A stretch of DNA of 64,000 nucleotides from Haloferax marisrubri (GCF_001469875.2 NZ_LOPW02000010.1:529792-593791), one strand, 5' to 3'; positions 43,981 through 53,020 are shown, counted from the stretch's first letter. Program-made: numbers and translations. The notes: generated by a model from the letters alone, not told the origin.

Positions 43981-45479
43981 TGGTCTCGGCGCTCGGTATC
44001 CAACTCGGCGTCGTCGGCGCGTACCTCGTGGTCGCGCTCGCGGTCGGCCTCCTCGCCTACCGCCTGACCAGCCGCGACGCGGAGGACTACTACCTCGCCG
44101 GTCGCTCCATCGGCACCGTCGTCCTCCTGTTCACCACGTTTGCGACGCTCCTCTCTGCGTTCACGTTCTTCGGCGGCCCCGACCTCGCCTACCGGGCCGG
44201 CCCCGAGTGGATTCTCGTGATGGGCGTCATGGACGGCGTGCTGTTCGCCATCCTCTGGTACGTCGTCGGCTACAAGCAGTGGCTCGTCGGCCGCGCCCAC
44301 GGCTACGTCACCCTCGGCGAGATGCTCGGCGACCGCTTCGGTTCGACCCGCCTGCGCGCCGTCGTCGCCGTCGTCAGCCTGTTTTGGCTGTTCCCGTACG
44401 TGATGCTCCAGCAGATGGGTGCGGGCGAGGCCATCGTCGGTCTGACGAACGGGATGGTCCCGTACTGGGCCGGCGCGGCCGGTATCACGGTGTTCATGAT
44501 TGCCTACGTCGTCATCGCGGGCCTCCGGGGCGTCGCGTGGACCGACACGCTTCAGGGGCTGTTCATGCTCGGCGTCGTCTGGCTCGCGGTCGGCTGGGTC
44601 GCCACCGCGGCCGGCGGCCCGACGGCCCTCTCGAACGCCCTCGCGACAAACGAACCCGAGTTCCTCGCGCTCGGCGGCGGCCTCTACTCGCCGCAGTTCA
44701 TCATCTCGTCGGCCGTCACCATCGCCTTCGGCGTGGCGATGTTCCCGCAGATAAACCAGCGCTTCTTCGTCGCCAAGTCGAGCGCGGTCCTCAAGCGCTC
44801 GTTCGCGCTGTGGCCCGTCCTCGTCGTCCTGCTGTTCGTGCCCGCGTTCATCCTCGGTACGTGGGCCGCCGGCCTCGGTATCACCGTGCCCGAGGGCGCG
44901 AACGTCCTGCCCGTGCTCCTCAACGAGTACACGCCGGTGTGGTTCGCCGCGCTCGTCATCGCCGGCGCGATGGCCGCGATGATGTCGTCGTCGGACTCGA
45001 TGCTCCTCTCGGGGTCGTCGTACTTCACCCGCGACCTCTACCGGCCGTTCATCAACCCCGACGCGAGCGAGGCCCGCGAGGCGTGGCTGGCCCGCATCGG
45101 CGTCGCCCTGTTCGCCACGCTCACGTTCGTCGCCAGCCTGTTCCGCCCCGGAACGCTCGTTTCGGTCGGCGACACCGCCTTCGGCGGATTCGCCCAGATG
45201 GCGCTGCCAGTCATCGTCGCGCTCTACTGGGCGAAGACGACCCGAACGGGCATGTTCGCGGGCATCCTCGGCTCGCAGGCGTTCTACCTCGCGCACGTGT
45301 TCGTCCCCGCAATCGAAGTCGGGTCGATGACGCTGTTCGGCGCGACCTACCTCACGTGGGACTACGCCCTCTGGGGCATGGCGCTGTCGGCGCTTCTGAC
45401 CGTCGGCGTCTCCGCGATGACCGCCGCCGCGCCCGAGGAGAACCAGTCCCGGTTCACCGACGGCCTCCGGGCCGACTGA
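43980..45479 (+). CDS. sodium:solute symporter (SSS family)
   Basis: Predicted 499 residues, about 13 membrane segments. SSS features: YYLAGRSIG (the conserved loop after helix 1), FATLLSAFTFFGGPDLAYRAG, YVTLGEMLGDRFGS, AWTDTLQGLFMLG, FPQINQRFFVAKS, and AAMMSSSDSMLLSGSSYFTRDLYRPF (helix 8, Na2 site Ser pair). It imports a carboxylate or similar solute with Na+. Coupled to the preceding DUF3311 gene, a pairing typical of monocarboxylate-type transporters; substrate not proven. Confidence 0.94.
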   Translation: MVSALGIQLGVVGAYLVVALAVGLLAYRLTSRDAEDYYLAGRSIGTVVLLFTTFATLLSAFTFFGGPDLAYRAGPEWILVMGVMDGVLFAILWYVVGYKQWLVGRAHGYVTLGEMLGDRFGSTRLRAVVAVVSLFWLFPYVMLQQMGAGEAIVGLTNGMVPYWAGAAGITVFMIAYVVIAGLRGVAWTDTLQGLFMLGVVWLAVGWVATAAGGPTALSNALATNEPEFLALGGGLYSPQFIISSAVTIAFGVAMFPQINQRFFVAKSSAVLKRSFALWPVLVVLLFVPAFILGTWAAGLGITVPEGANVLPVLLNEYTPVWFAALVIAGAMAAMMSSSDSMLLSGSSYFTRDLYRPFINPDASEAREAWLARIGVALFATLTFVASLFRPGTLVSVGDTAFGGFAQMALPVIVALYWAKTTRTGMFAGILGSQAFYLAHVFVPAIEVGSMTLFGATYLTWDYALWGMALSALLTVGVSAMTAAAPEENQSRFTDGLRAD

Positions 45480-45547
45480 GCCCCGACCGCGTCGGTCCGT
45501 TTTCGCCGCAACGAACCTTATCTTCCTGCGCGAGTAACCTCCATCCC

Positions 45548-45829
45548 ATGCCCGAAGAAGTGCTGTTCGAGTCCGAGAATCGACAGGCCCGCGCCGAAAT
45601 CGCGTCGTACCTCCGCACCGTCGCCGACAAGCTCGACGCGGGCGAGCCGATTACGCTGAAAGCCGGCGACCAGACGGTCACGATGGAGCCGCCCGCGTCG
45701 CCGACGTTCGAGGTGAAAGCCGAGCGCGAGGGCCCCGCGGGCGGCCCCTACGAACTGAGCATCGAGTTCGAACTCGAGTGGGACGAGGGCGCGGGAGACG
45801 GTTCCGACACCGGCCTCGAAATCGAGTGA
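45548..45829 (+). CDS. amphi-Trp domain protein
   Basis: Predicted 93 residues. Contains the small domain LFESENRQARAEIASYLRTVADKLDAGEPITLKAGDQTVTMEPP...FEVKAERE...YELSIEFELEWDEG, which matches the haloarchaeal amphi-Trp family (an amphipathic helix then beta strands with a terminal Glu-Leu-Glu-Trp). The tail is acidic. Function unknown. The preceding gap is 68 bp and contains a short A/T-rich promoter-like stretch. Confidence 0.85.
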   Translation: MPEEVLFESENRQARAEIASYLRTVADKLDAGEPITLKAGDQTVTMEPPASPTFEVKAEREGPAGGPYELSIEFELEWDEGAGDGSDTGLEIE

Positions 45830-45918
45830 GGCCGCCCCGACCGGGGCGGACGTGACGAGCCCCGACGACCACCCGACACAGTTACTCTTTTGACACCTCC
45901 GCGAGTCGTCGGTGACTC

Positions 45919-46428
45919 ATGCAGATTCGACCGATTCGGGCCGACGAGGTGGACGCGCTGGTGGACGACCTGTGGCTCCCGTTCGCCGAGGAGATGGCCG
46001 ACATCGACGACTACGACGCGCTGGCCGAGGACGCGGACGTGCGGGCCGAGGCGCTCGACTATCGGACCGAGCAGGTGGACGCCGAGGACACCCAAACGTT
46101 CGTCGCCGTCGCGGCCGCGGAGTCGTCTGATTCGGGGTCGACCCCCGACGAGGGGTCGCTCTCCGGCTACGTCACGGTCGCCGATTCCGAGTCGCCGCCG
46201 GTGTTCGCCCGCGGGTCGGTCGCCAAGGTGAAAGACCTCTACGTCGCGCCTGCGGCGCGAGGCGAGGGCGTCGGCACGGAACTTCTCGAACGGGCCCACG
46301 AGTGGGGACGCGACCGCGGATGCGAACGGGTCGCGCTGAGCGTCCACGCCGACAACGACGCCGCCCGGTCGTGTTACGAGTCGATGGGGTACGAGACTCG
46401 ATATCTGAAACTCGACCGCCCGCTCTGA
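45919..46428 (+). CDS. GNAT family N-acetyltransferase
   Basis: Predicted 169 residues. Starts MQIRPIRADEVDAL; motif A is VKDLYVAPAARGEGVGTELLERAHEWG (R-G-x-G-x-G), then VALSVHADNDAARSCYESMGYE. A Ser/Asp/Glu-rich insertion of about 20 residues (110-130 in the nucleotide order of the gene, roughly residues 67-85) widens the beta hairpin before motif A. Acceptor unknown. Confidence 0.9.
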   Translation: MQIRPIRADEVDALVDDLWLPFAEEMADIDDYDALAEDADVRAEALDYRTEQVDAEDTQTFVAVAAAESSDSGSTPDEGSLSGYVTVADSESPPVFARGSVAKVKDLYVAPAARGEGVGTELLERAHEWGRDRGCERVALSVHADNDAARSCYESMGYETRYLKLDRPL

Positions 46429-46544
46429 AGTTGGGGCTGAAGGCGGCTTCGACTGCGGGGCTACGGGTCGTCACCCGCCGTTTCGAGGGTCGAGTTCGGC
46501 CCCCGAACCCGAACTCTCAAAGCCGCTGACTCCAATTGACGCGC

Positions 46545-47342
46545 ATGAACGAGTCGGGTCACCAAGTGCTCATGGAGCAGGACGTGCTCCGCCGCCGCCT
46601 CGACGACGGCGACCTCCCCGACTGGGCGAGAAAGCACTACGAGACGTTCCGCGAGACGATGCTCGGCGACCGCGACGGCGCGCCGTTCCCGTGTTACTTC
46701 GGCATCGAGTCCGAGCGAAACGGCGACGCCCTCTACACCTTCGTGGATTCGATGACCGACAAGGACGCGCTGTTGGCGCTCCGCGACACCATCCTCGAAT
46801 ATCTGGATGTGTACCCGGACTACTCCGAGGCGTGCTCGCTCGTCGCGTTCTTCAAGCCGCCGACGGCGGACCTCACGGAGGCCGACTACCACGAACACCT
46901 CTGGCACGTCCTCCAGTTCCTCCACGTCAACGACCCCGAGCCGTGGCCGGCGGACATCCCGACCGACCCCGACGACCCGAAGTGGGAGTTCTCCTTCGGC
47001 GGCGAACCCATGTTCCCGACCACCCGCGCGCCGTTCTACGACGAGCGCATCAGTCGCTACTGCCCGTGGGGCCTCGAAATCACCTTCCAGCCGCGGGCGC
47101 TGTTCGACGGCATCACCGCCGACACCGAGGCCGGACAGAAGGCCCGCGAGGTCATCCAGAACCGCATCGAGGAGTACGACGGCGTCTGCCCGCACGCCGA
47201 CCTCGGCGACTGGGGCGTCGAGGGCGACCGCGAGTGGCCGCAGTACATGTTCTCCTCCGACGAGTCGCAAGCGCCCGACGAGTGCCCGATTCGCATCACT
47301 CGCGAGCACCCGAAGGTACCGATGGCCCCGGCGGACGACTGA
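46545..47342 (+). CDS. YqcI/YcgG family protein
   Basis: Predicted 265 residues. It matches the YqcI/YcgG group: [22 protein letters not shown] near the start, [32 protein letters not shown], then [38 protein letters not shown] and the closing [25 protein letters not shown] stretch ([23 protein letters not shown]). Several His and Cys residues could bind a metal or heme, but no activity is known. Bridged to the next gene by a 10-codon minicistron. Confidence 0.88.
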   Translation: MNESGHQVLMEQDVLRRRLDDGDLPDWARKHYETFRETMLGDRDGAPFPCYFGIESERNGDALYTFVDSMTDKDALLALRDTILEYLDVYPDYSEACSLVAFFKPPTADLTEADYHEHLWHVLQFLHVNDPEPWPADIPTDPDDPKWEFSFGGEPMFPTTRAPFYDERISRYCPWGLEITFQPRALFDGITADTEAGQKAREVIQNRIEEYDGVCPHADLGDWGVEGDREWPQYMFSSDESQAPDECPIRITREHPKVPMAPADD

Positions 47343-47374
47343 TGCTGGTCACCGATTCGAGGGCCGACCGATGA
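47342..47374 (+). CDS. 10-residue bridging minicistron
   Basis: ATG at 47342 shares its A with the stop of the upstream gene (TGATG), runs ten codons ([10 protein letters not shown]) and stops in a TGA that overlaps the ATG of the isochorismatase-type gene (ATGA). If translated, it would hand ribosomes from one gene to the next by termination-reinitiation. It may also be a chance open frame. Confidence 0.3.
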   Translation: MLVTDSRADR

Positions 47375-47937
47375 CCGCTGCCGACCTCCCCGACGACGCC
47401 GTGCTCGTCTGTATCGACATGCAGGTTGGCTTCGATAACCCCGCGTGGGGCGACCGCAACAACCCCGAGATGGAGGCGCGCGTCGCCGACCTGCTCGCGG
47501 CGTGGCGCGCGGCCGACCGCCCGGTGGTCCACGTCCGCCACGACTCCACCGAACCCGACTCGCCGCTCCGGAGTGACGAGGAAGGCTTCGCGTGGAAGCC
47601 CGAGGCCGAACCCGCCGACGGCGAACCGGTGTTCACGAAGCGCGTCAACAGCGGCTTCATCGGGACCGACCTCGAAGCGTGGCTCCGCGAGCGCGACCAC
47701 TCGACGCTCGTCGTCTGCGGCCTCACGACCGACCACTGCGTCTCGACGACCACTCGGATGGCCGAGAACCTCGGCTTCGAGGTGTACCTCCCCGCGGACG
47801 CGACCGCGACGTTCGACCGCGAGAGCTACGATGGCGAGCGCTTTTCGGCCGACGAGATGCACCGCACCGCGCTGGCGCACCTGAACCGGGAGTTCGCGAC
47901 AGTCGTCGAGTCGGGCGACCTGTCGACGACGCGGTGA
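47371..47937 (+). CDS. cysteine hydrolase, isochorismatase-like (nicotinamidase superfamily)
   Basis: Predicted 188 residues. [11 protein letters not shown] carries the catalytic Asp; [20 protein letters not shown] has the Lys/Ser-rich loop; [23 protein letters not shown] has the nucleophile Cys with the preceding cis-peptide turn. Asp-Lys-Cys triad is complete. Substrate could be a nicotinamide-like amide, an isochorismate or a carbamoyl compound. Likely co-transcribed with the YqcI-like gene. Confidence 0.9.
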   Translation: MTAADLPDDAVLVCIDMQVGFDNPAWGDRNNPEMEARVADLLAAWRAADRPVVHVRHDSTEPDSPLRSDEEGFAWKPEAEPADGEPVFTKRVNSGFIGTDLEAWLRERDHSTLVVCGLTTDHCVSTTTRMAENLGFEVYLPADATATFDRESYDGERFSADEMHRTALAHLNREFATVVESGDLSTTR

Positions 47938-48010
47938 GCGGTCGGACCACCTTCCACAGCCATCCACAAATTGTGGGTAGTTTTACATTTAACTGGTGGG
48001 AGTGGTGCAT

Positions 48011-48394
48011 ATGGACCGCCGATTTCTCGCCGTCGTCGGTGTGTTCGACCTACTCATCGCGGTCGCCCTCGCGCTTCTCGGCGCGCTCGCCCACCCGCTT
48101 TCAGTCGCCCGGTTCGCGCTGTTCGCTGCCGCCGGTGTGCTGTTGGTCGTCGCCGGCCTGCGCGAGTCGGTCGCTCTCGGGTCGACGACGCTCCGGTGGC
48201 ACGTCGTCGCGGGCGCGGGCTACGTCTGCTTCGGACTGGCCGTACTCGCGAACGGTCTCTCGTCCGTCTTCGACCCCCGTGGCGACCCGTACTTCGGCGG
48301 ACTGTTCGTGCTCCTGCTCGCCCCCGTGATGCTGTTCATGGGCGTCGATTACCTCCGCGGCGGCGTCCACTTCGACCTCTCGACGTTCGAGTGA
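48011..48394 (+). CDS. four-helix membrane protein
   Basis: Predicted 127 residues from the ATG at 48011. Four hydrophobic segments: FLAVVGVFDLLIAVALALLGALA, FALFAAAGVLLVVAGL, VVAGAGYVCFGLAVLANGL and FVLLLAPVMLFMGVDYL. The loops are short, with a Pro/Gly-rich one before the last helix. A TATA-like TTTTACATTTAAC stretch lies at about 47981-47993. Function unknown; separate from the transporters around it. Confidence 0.7.
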   Translation: MDRRFLAVVGVFDLLIAVALALLGALAHPLSVARFALFAAAGVLLVVAGLRESVALGSTTLRWHVVAGAGYVCFGLAVLANGLSSVFDPRGDPYFGGLFVLLLAPVMLFMGVDYLRGGVHFDLSTFE

Positions 48395-48511
48395 GCGTCG
48401 GTTCCGCCGGTCGAGCGGGGGCGTAACTACTACCAGTTTCACCACCCCACCATCGTTCCGTCTCCTGATTACGCAAATACATTTCCCTGTCGGCGCGGAA
48501 TCACCATCCAA

Positions 48512-49636
48512 ATGGGCGTCTCCTTCCCGTACGGCGACGAACTCGTGGTGGACTTCGAGTGGCACGAGTTCACCGGCGCGGTAGGTGATTCGGTTACGGT
48601 CCTCCCCATCGTCGTCGCCGTCGCCCGCCTGACCGACCTCTCGCTGGCGGTCGTGCTCGTCTGGTTCGGCGTGTTTCAGGTCGTCTGGGGGCTGTACTAC
48701 GCGGCCCCGCTGTCGGTCGAACCGATGAAGGCGCTGGCCGCGCTCGTCCTCGCCGAGACGGTTACGACCGGCGAGGCGCTCCTCGCCGGGTTCGGCCTCG
48801 GCGTCGTTCTCCTCGCTATCGGTCGGACTCGCTCGCTCGACCGCGTAAGCCGCTACATCGGCGCGCCGGTCGTCCGCGGCGTCCAGTTCGGCGTCGCGCT
48901 CGTCCTCCTGTCGACCGGGCTCGAACTCGGCGCGGGCGACCTCCCGCTCGCCGGCCTCGCGGTCGCCGTCGCCGCCGTCGCCCTCCTCACCAAGCGCTCG
49001 AACCTGAGCGCCCTCGCCGTCCTCGCGGTCGGCGGCGCGGTCGCCGTCGTCGACGTGGGACACCTGTCGCTCGCGGTCCCGTCGGTCGGCGACGCCCGAT
49101 TGTTCTCGCTCGACGACCTCTCGTTCTCGGTCGCCGAGGCCGCGGTCGCCCAGTTGGCGATGACCGTCGGCAACGCCGCGCTCGCCACGTCGGTCCTGCT
49201 CGCGGACTACTTCGACCGCGACGTCTCCGCCGACGAACTCGCCACCAGCATGGGCGCGATGAACCTCCTCGCGGTCCCCTTCGGCGGGTTTCCCATGTGC
49301 CACGGCAGCGGCGGCGTCGCCGGCAAGTACGCCTTCGGCGCGCGGACCGCCGGCGCGAACGTGATTCTCGGGGTCGGCTACGTCCTCGTCGCCCTGTTCG
49401 CCGTGGACGTGGTCGCCGCCTACCCGGTCGCCATGCTCGGCGTCATCCTGGCGATTATCGGCCTGCAACTGGCGCGGACGAGTCTGACCAGTCTGTCCCG
49501 CGCGGACGGCTACCCCCTCGTGGTCGCCATCGGCGTCGTCGGTGTCGCGGTGAATCTGGGCGTCGCGTTCGTCGGCGGCGTGGTGGCGTGGCTGGCGTGG
49601 GAGCGCTGGGGGCGGGCCGTGTGGGACGGGGTGTGA
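48512..49636 (+). CDS. MOT1-family molybdate/sulfate transporter
   Basis: Predicted 374 residues, about ten membrane segments. Features of the plant and bacterial MOT1 family: YYAAPLSVEPMKALAAL (PMKA motif), AMTVGNAALATSVLLADYF, and MNLLAVPFGGFPMCHGSGGVAGKYAFGARTAGANVILG (the PMCHGxGGxAxxYxFGART signature). Members take up molybdate with high affinity. Two MoeA genes elsewhere in the window use molybdate, so import is plausible. The next gene on the same strand, 51 bp away, is a CARF-like regulator. Confidence 0.9.
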   Translation: MGVSFPYGDELVVDFEWHEFTGAVGDSVTVLPIVVAVARLTDLSLAVVLVWFGVFQVVWGLYYAAPLSVEPMKALAALVLAETVTTGEALLAGFGLGVVLLAIGRTRSLDRVSRYIGAPVVRGVQFGVALVLLSTGLELGAGDLPLAGLAVAVAAVALLTKRSNLSALAVLAVGGAVAVVDVGHLSLAVPSVGDARLFSLDDLSFSVAEAAVAQLAMTVGNAALATSVLLADYFDRDVSADELATSMGAMNLLAVPFGGFPMCHGSGGVAGKYAFGARTAGANVILGVGYVLVALFAVDVVAAYPVAMLGVILAIIGLQLARTSLTSLSRADGYPLVVAIGVVGVAVNLGVAFVGGVVAWLAWERWGRAVWDGV

Positions 49637-49647
49637 TAGTCGGGTCA

Positions 49648-49669
49648 GTTGGTCGGTTTCATAACCAAC
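49648..49669 (+). promoter_or_regulatory. inverted repeat flanking the TATA-like box of the CARF-like regulator gene
   Basis: GTTGGT (49648-49653) and ACCAAC (49664-49669) enclose a TATA-like element (TTTCATAA, 49657-49664) whose centre is about 27 bp before the ATG at 49688. A dimer bound there would block promoter recognition, so this is a candidate autoregulatory operator. Confidence 0.5.
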
Positions 49670-49687
49670 CCCACCCACGTACCACGT

Positions 49688-50632
49688 ATGCAGACGCACA
49701 TCGTTCCCGTCGGCTTCGACTACGACCGACTCATCGCGCCGCTCATCCGCGATCAGTTGGACGTGGACCGCGTCATCCTCCTCGAGGGGGCCGTCGGGAG
49801 CGAGGCGAACGTCGAGTACTCGAAGAACCTCTCGGGCAAACTCGGCAAGGACTTCGAGAACCTCCTCGGCGCGGAGACCGAACGCGTCATCGTCGACGAC
49901 GTGTACGACTACGACGCGGCGTTCGAGCAGGCGTACGACCTCATCAACGCCGAACTCGACGCCGACGACGAACTCCGCGGCGACGACGACGAACCCGGCG
50001 AGGTGTGGGTCAACGTGAGCGCGATGCCCCGGCCCGTCTCCTTTGCCTTCGCCACCGCCGCCCACTCCATCATGGTCGAGCGACAGGCCGACCGCGAGCG
50101 CATTCACACCTACTACACGGCCCCCGAGAAGTACCTCGAAACCGAACTCGCAGAGGAGTTGCGAACCGAGCGCGCGCTCCTGCAGGACCTCCTCGAATCC
50201 GGCGAAATCGACGCCGACCGCATCCGCGAGCGCCTCGACGCCACCTCCGACCTGCTGTCGGAGTTCGACGAGCGCGGCACGACCATCGGCGCGAAGCAGA
50301 TTGACGGCCGCCACATCGTCGAACTCCCGGTGGCCTCCTTCTCCAACGTCAAACCGTTCGAGGAGGTCATCCTGTTCAAACTCGGCGAACACGGCGAGTT
50401 CGGGTCTGTCTCCGAACTCGCGGAGGCGCTCGCCCGCGAGATGAACGAGGAGTACACCGACTCCTTCCGGTCGAAGGTCATCTACAACGTCGACCGCCTC
50501 GGCCCCGGCGGCAAGGGCTACATCGAACAGGAGGAACGCGGGAAGTCCTACCGGACGCGCCTCTCCCGCATCGGCGAGTTGTGGGTCCGCGCCCACGCCG
50601 ACAGCGACGAGTTCCGGACGAGCGACGAGTAA
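49688..50632 (+). CDS. HFX_2341/DUF6293-type transcriptional regulator, CARF-like sensor
   Basis: Predicted 314 residues. The first 150 residues look like a Rossmann-type sensor of the CARF/Csa3 kind (MQTHIVPVGFDYDRLIAPLIRDQ, then VWVNVSAMPRPVSFAFATAAHSI). A helical middle (LAEELRTERALLQDLLESG) is followed by a winged-helix domain (LFKLGEHGEFGSVSELAEALAREMN...SKVIYNVDRLGPGGKGYIEQEERGKSYRTRLSRIGELWV). The HFX_2341/DUF6293 name is from memory. No cas genes are in the window, so it is a stand-alone sensor-regulator. It may control the upstream MOT1 transporter. Confidence 0.82.
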   Translation: MQTHIVPVGFDYDRLIAPLIRDQLDVDRVILLEGAVGSEANVEYSKNLSGKLGKDFENLLGAETERVIVDDVYDYDAAFEQAYDLINAELDADDELRGDDDEPGEVWVNVSAMPRPVSFAFATAAHSIMVERQADRERIHTYYTAPEKYLETELAEELRTERALLQDLLESGEIDADRIRERLDATSDLLSEFDERGTTIGAKQIDGRHIVELPVASFSNVKPFEEVILFKLGEHGEFGSVSELAEALAREMNEEYTDSFRSKVIYNVDRLGPGGKGYIEQEERGKSYRTRLSRIGELWVRAHADSDEFRTSDE

Positions 50633-50853
50633 ACAGTCGAGAAAGAGGGCGACCGCGGACGACCCGTTTTAGACCGGGGGGACCGGATGCCACGGTCGGC
50701 ACAGCGGCGTTTTCATGGCTACTATTTGATACCACCTCGTGAGGGCTCATCCAGAGACAACTCGATTGAGCGAACCCCTGACAGTTGTATCAGGATATTC
50801 TAATAAATACTCAAGAACGATTATCCGCTCTGGAATGCTATCTTCTAGCACCC

Positions 50854-51102
50854 ATGCCGCTATACATGGACGTACACCGGAACGTAGAGGGGAGTGCGAA
50901 AGACGTCGCTGAAGCCCACCGCGCCGACCTCGAGACGCAGGGCAAGTACGGAGTCAACTACAAACACTACTGGGTAGACGAGACGGACGGCGCGGTCTTC
51001 TGCCTCTTCGAGGCACCGAACAAGGAGGCCGGAGCGAAAGTCCACGAGGAGGCCCACGGCCTCGTCGCCGACGAGATATTCGAAGTGCAGCAAGGCGAGT
51101 AA
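50854..51102 (+). CDS. DUF4242 (SCO4226-like) small protein
   Basis: Predicted 82 residues from the ATG at 50854 (PLYMDVHRNVEGSAKDVAEAHRADLETQGKYGVNYKHYWVDETDGAVFCLFEAPNKEAGAKVHEEAHGLVADEIFEV). This is the ferredoxin-like DUF4242 fold, related to SCO4226, described as nickel binding. The family's conserved His, Tyr and Cys positions appear to be kept. An A/T-rich stretch at about 50800-50825 includes a TATA-like element near -30. Isolated gene. Confidence 0.85.
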   Translation: MPLYMDVHRNVEGSAKDVAEAHRADLETQGKYGVNYKHYWVDETDGAVFCLFEAPNKEAGAKVHEEAHGLVADEIFEVQQGE

Positions 51103-51154
51103 GCGCGGCGCGCGCACCCCTCGGCGTGTCTCTTTGGAGTGTGGTTTTCGGTTC

Positions 51155-52210
51155 TTAGAAGTCCAGTCCAGACGGGGCAGCCGACGGCACGAGCGGACTC
51201 GTCGGCAGGCCAGCCGGCGGGTCGGGGAGGTTGTACTCGCGGGGGGCCACGTCGTTCGGACCGTCGGGGTAGAACACCGACGCGAGCAGTTGGATGTGGT
51301 CGCGGCCCACGTCGAGTTCGAACTGGCCGCCGCCGTACAGCGACATCCCGCGTTCGTCGGCGTACTCGATGGTGTCGAACAGCGATTCGACCGTGCCGAA
51401 CCGCGAGGGCTTGACGTTCAGCCACGACGGCTCGAACGGCAGGGCTTCGACGGATTCGACGCCGGTAATCGGGGCGTCCCACGAGACGCGCCCCTCGTGG
51501 CCGTCGAACAGCGGGCGCGTCTCGTCGGTGAACGCCGGGTCCTCCACGACGGCGTCGGGAAAGCCCGACAGGACGCGCTCGTAGAGTTCCGGGTCTGGTT
51601 CCTGGTCCACCTCGGTTCCCTCGTACTGGCCCTTGAGGTCGAGGATGCGGACCCGGTCGTGGGCGGCGAGCGACGCCACAAGCTCGTCGTGCCAATCCGT
51701 TGTCGGGTCGAGTTTGAACTCGCAGTCGGGGTCGCGGTCGAGGAGCATCTCGACGCGGTCGGCCGACGGCGGGTCGCCGAGGCGGGTGCTCGCGACGAAG
51801 CGAAGCGGGTCGCGCTCGCGGTCCACCGCGGACGCGAGGTCGGTGCCGGCCTGCCGGAGCGCGAGGTCGAGGCCGGCGGATTCGAGCGCCCAGCGCCGGT
51901 AGTGTTCGGCCGTCTCGCGCTCGGGGGCCTTCGTCGGAAACAGGTCGACCCCGTCGAGCGCCGCGGAGAACTCGGCGAAGGAGTCGTAGCTTCCGGCGAG
52001 GTCGAAGGCGTCCTCGGGCGCGTCCGCGAGGGCGTCGTGGTCCTCGGCGTCGTACGTCACGTCCTCACCGCGCCCGACTGCGCCGTCGCCGGCGAGCGAG
52101 AACACCGTCGTCTTGCGGAGGAATCCGCTGGACGTGTCGCTCTCGAAGCGGTCGCGGGAGACGGACTCCACGGTCAGCGGCAGGTCGGCCACGCGGTCGA
52201 AGAGGCGCAT
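51155..52210 (-). CDS. enolase-superfamily protein with diverged metal site
   Basis: Predicted 351 residues. Capping N-domain (1-100) and a barrel with FVASTRLGDPP, CEFKLDP (Lys166), RILDLKGQY (Asp191), AVVEDPAF (Glu223), VSWDAPITGV (Asp245), and LNVKPSRFG (Lys267). These line up with the Lys, Asp, Glu, Asp, Lys order of the mandelate-racemase/OSBS group, but the segment after Asp191 reads Leu-Lys-Gly instead of the usual Ala-Asn. From memory, haloarchaea carry such a conserved 'enolase-like' protein. It is 69 bp from a DUF1405 membrane gene on the same strand. Reaction unknown. Confidence 0.82.
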   Translation of the reverse strand: MRLFDRVADLPLTVESVSRDRFESDTSSGFLRKTTVFSLAGDGAVGRGEDVTYDAEDHDALADAPEDAFDLAGSYDSFAEFSAALDGVDLFPTKAPERETAEHYRRWALESAGLDLALRQAGTDLASAVDRERDPLRFVASTRLGDPPSADRVEMLLDRDPDCEFKLDPTTDWHDELVASLAAHDRVRILDLKGQYEGTEVDQEPDPELYERVLSGFPDAVVEDPAFTDETRPLFDGHEGRVSWDAPITGVESVEALPFEPSWLNVKPSRFGTVESLFDTIEYADERGMSLYGGGQFELDVGRDHIQLLASVFYPDGPNDVAPREYNLPDPPAGLPTSPLVPSAAPSGLDF

Positions 52211-52279
52211 CGCCCGTGGCTTGGGCGCGGCGGGGCAAAAGGCTACGTCCGAGTCGGCCGCGACGGGTCGGGTTCCGAG

Positions 52280-53020
52280 TCAGTCGATGCCGCCGCGTTC
52301 GAGCTTTGCGACCCGCGTCGTGAGCGCGAGGTACGTCGCCGCGACCGTCAGGAGAATCGCGCCCGCCGCGGCGTACTCGTGGGCGGGCGAGACGTGCTGG
52401 ACGACGCCGTCGACGATTGGCTCGGCCGGGATGAGGGTGTGGTGCGGCGTGCCGACGAGCGGGACGAAGTAGTCCACGAGGTCGTTGAGGGCGTACCAGC
52501 CGACCGCGACGAGGACGGCGAGAGACGGGAACTCGGCGTACCGCTGGATGAGAAACGCCTCGACGACCATGGCGAGGTGGCTCCAAAAGAGGAAGTTGTA
52601 CATCGCCCAATGGAGGTACGAGAAGTCGCTTTTGAACACGAGGAGGACGTACGGGGTCCACAGCCCGAGTTTGAGACAGCCGAAGAACGCGAGGGCGTTG
52701 ACGTACTCGTTCGACCGCCCGAGTTTCCAGAGCGCGAGCGACAGCGCGATGAACAGCGTGGCGACGGGGCTGTCGGGGACGAGCGGCCACATCGCGGTCG
52801 GTTCGATGCTGAACTGGTAGCCGTAGTACCAGAAGCCGAAGGCGGTCCCGACGAGGTTGATGACGACCACGAGCCACGCGATGTTGAGGCCGAAGTTCTC
52901 CAGCCACTCCGGCAGGGGCGCGAGCCACCGCGGGAGGTCGGTTCCCGCCGGGAGGCCGTCGTCCTGAAAGAGCTGGCGAGGGTCATCGAGCAGTCGGCGC
53001 AGTCGGGTCGCCGCGTCCAT
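52280..53020 (-). CDS. DUF1405 membrane protein
   Basis: Predicted 246 residues from the ATG at 53020. About six hydrophobic segments; the family core is NIAWLVVVINLVGTAFGFWYYGYQF, WPLVPDSPVATLFIALSLALW, FFGCLKLGLWTPYVLLVF and YNFLFWSHLAMVVEAFLIQ. The pattern of DUF1405 proteins, which occur in Bacillus and archaea, with conserved Pro, Asn and His in helices. Function unknown. An upstream-in-frame ATG at 53026 differs by only two codons. Confidence 0.88.
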   Translation of the reverse strand: MDAATRLRRLLDDPRQLFQDDGLPAGTDLPRWLAPLPEWLENFGLNIAWLVVVINLVGTAFGFWYYGYQFSIEPTAMWPLVPDSPVATLFIALSLALWKLGRSNEYVNALAFFGCLKLGLWTPYVLLVFKSDFSYLHWAMYNFLFWSHLAMVVEAFLIQRYAEFPSLAVLVAVGWYALNDLVDYFVPLVGTPHHTLIPAEPIVDGVVQHVSPAHEYAAAGAILLTVAATYLALTTRVAKLERGGID

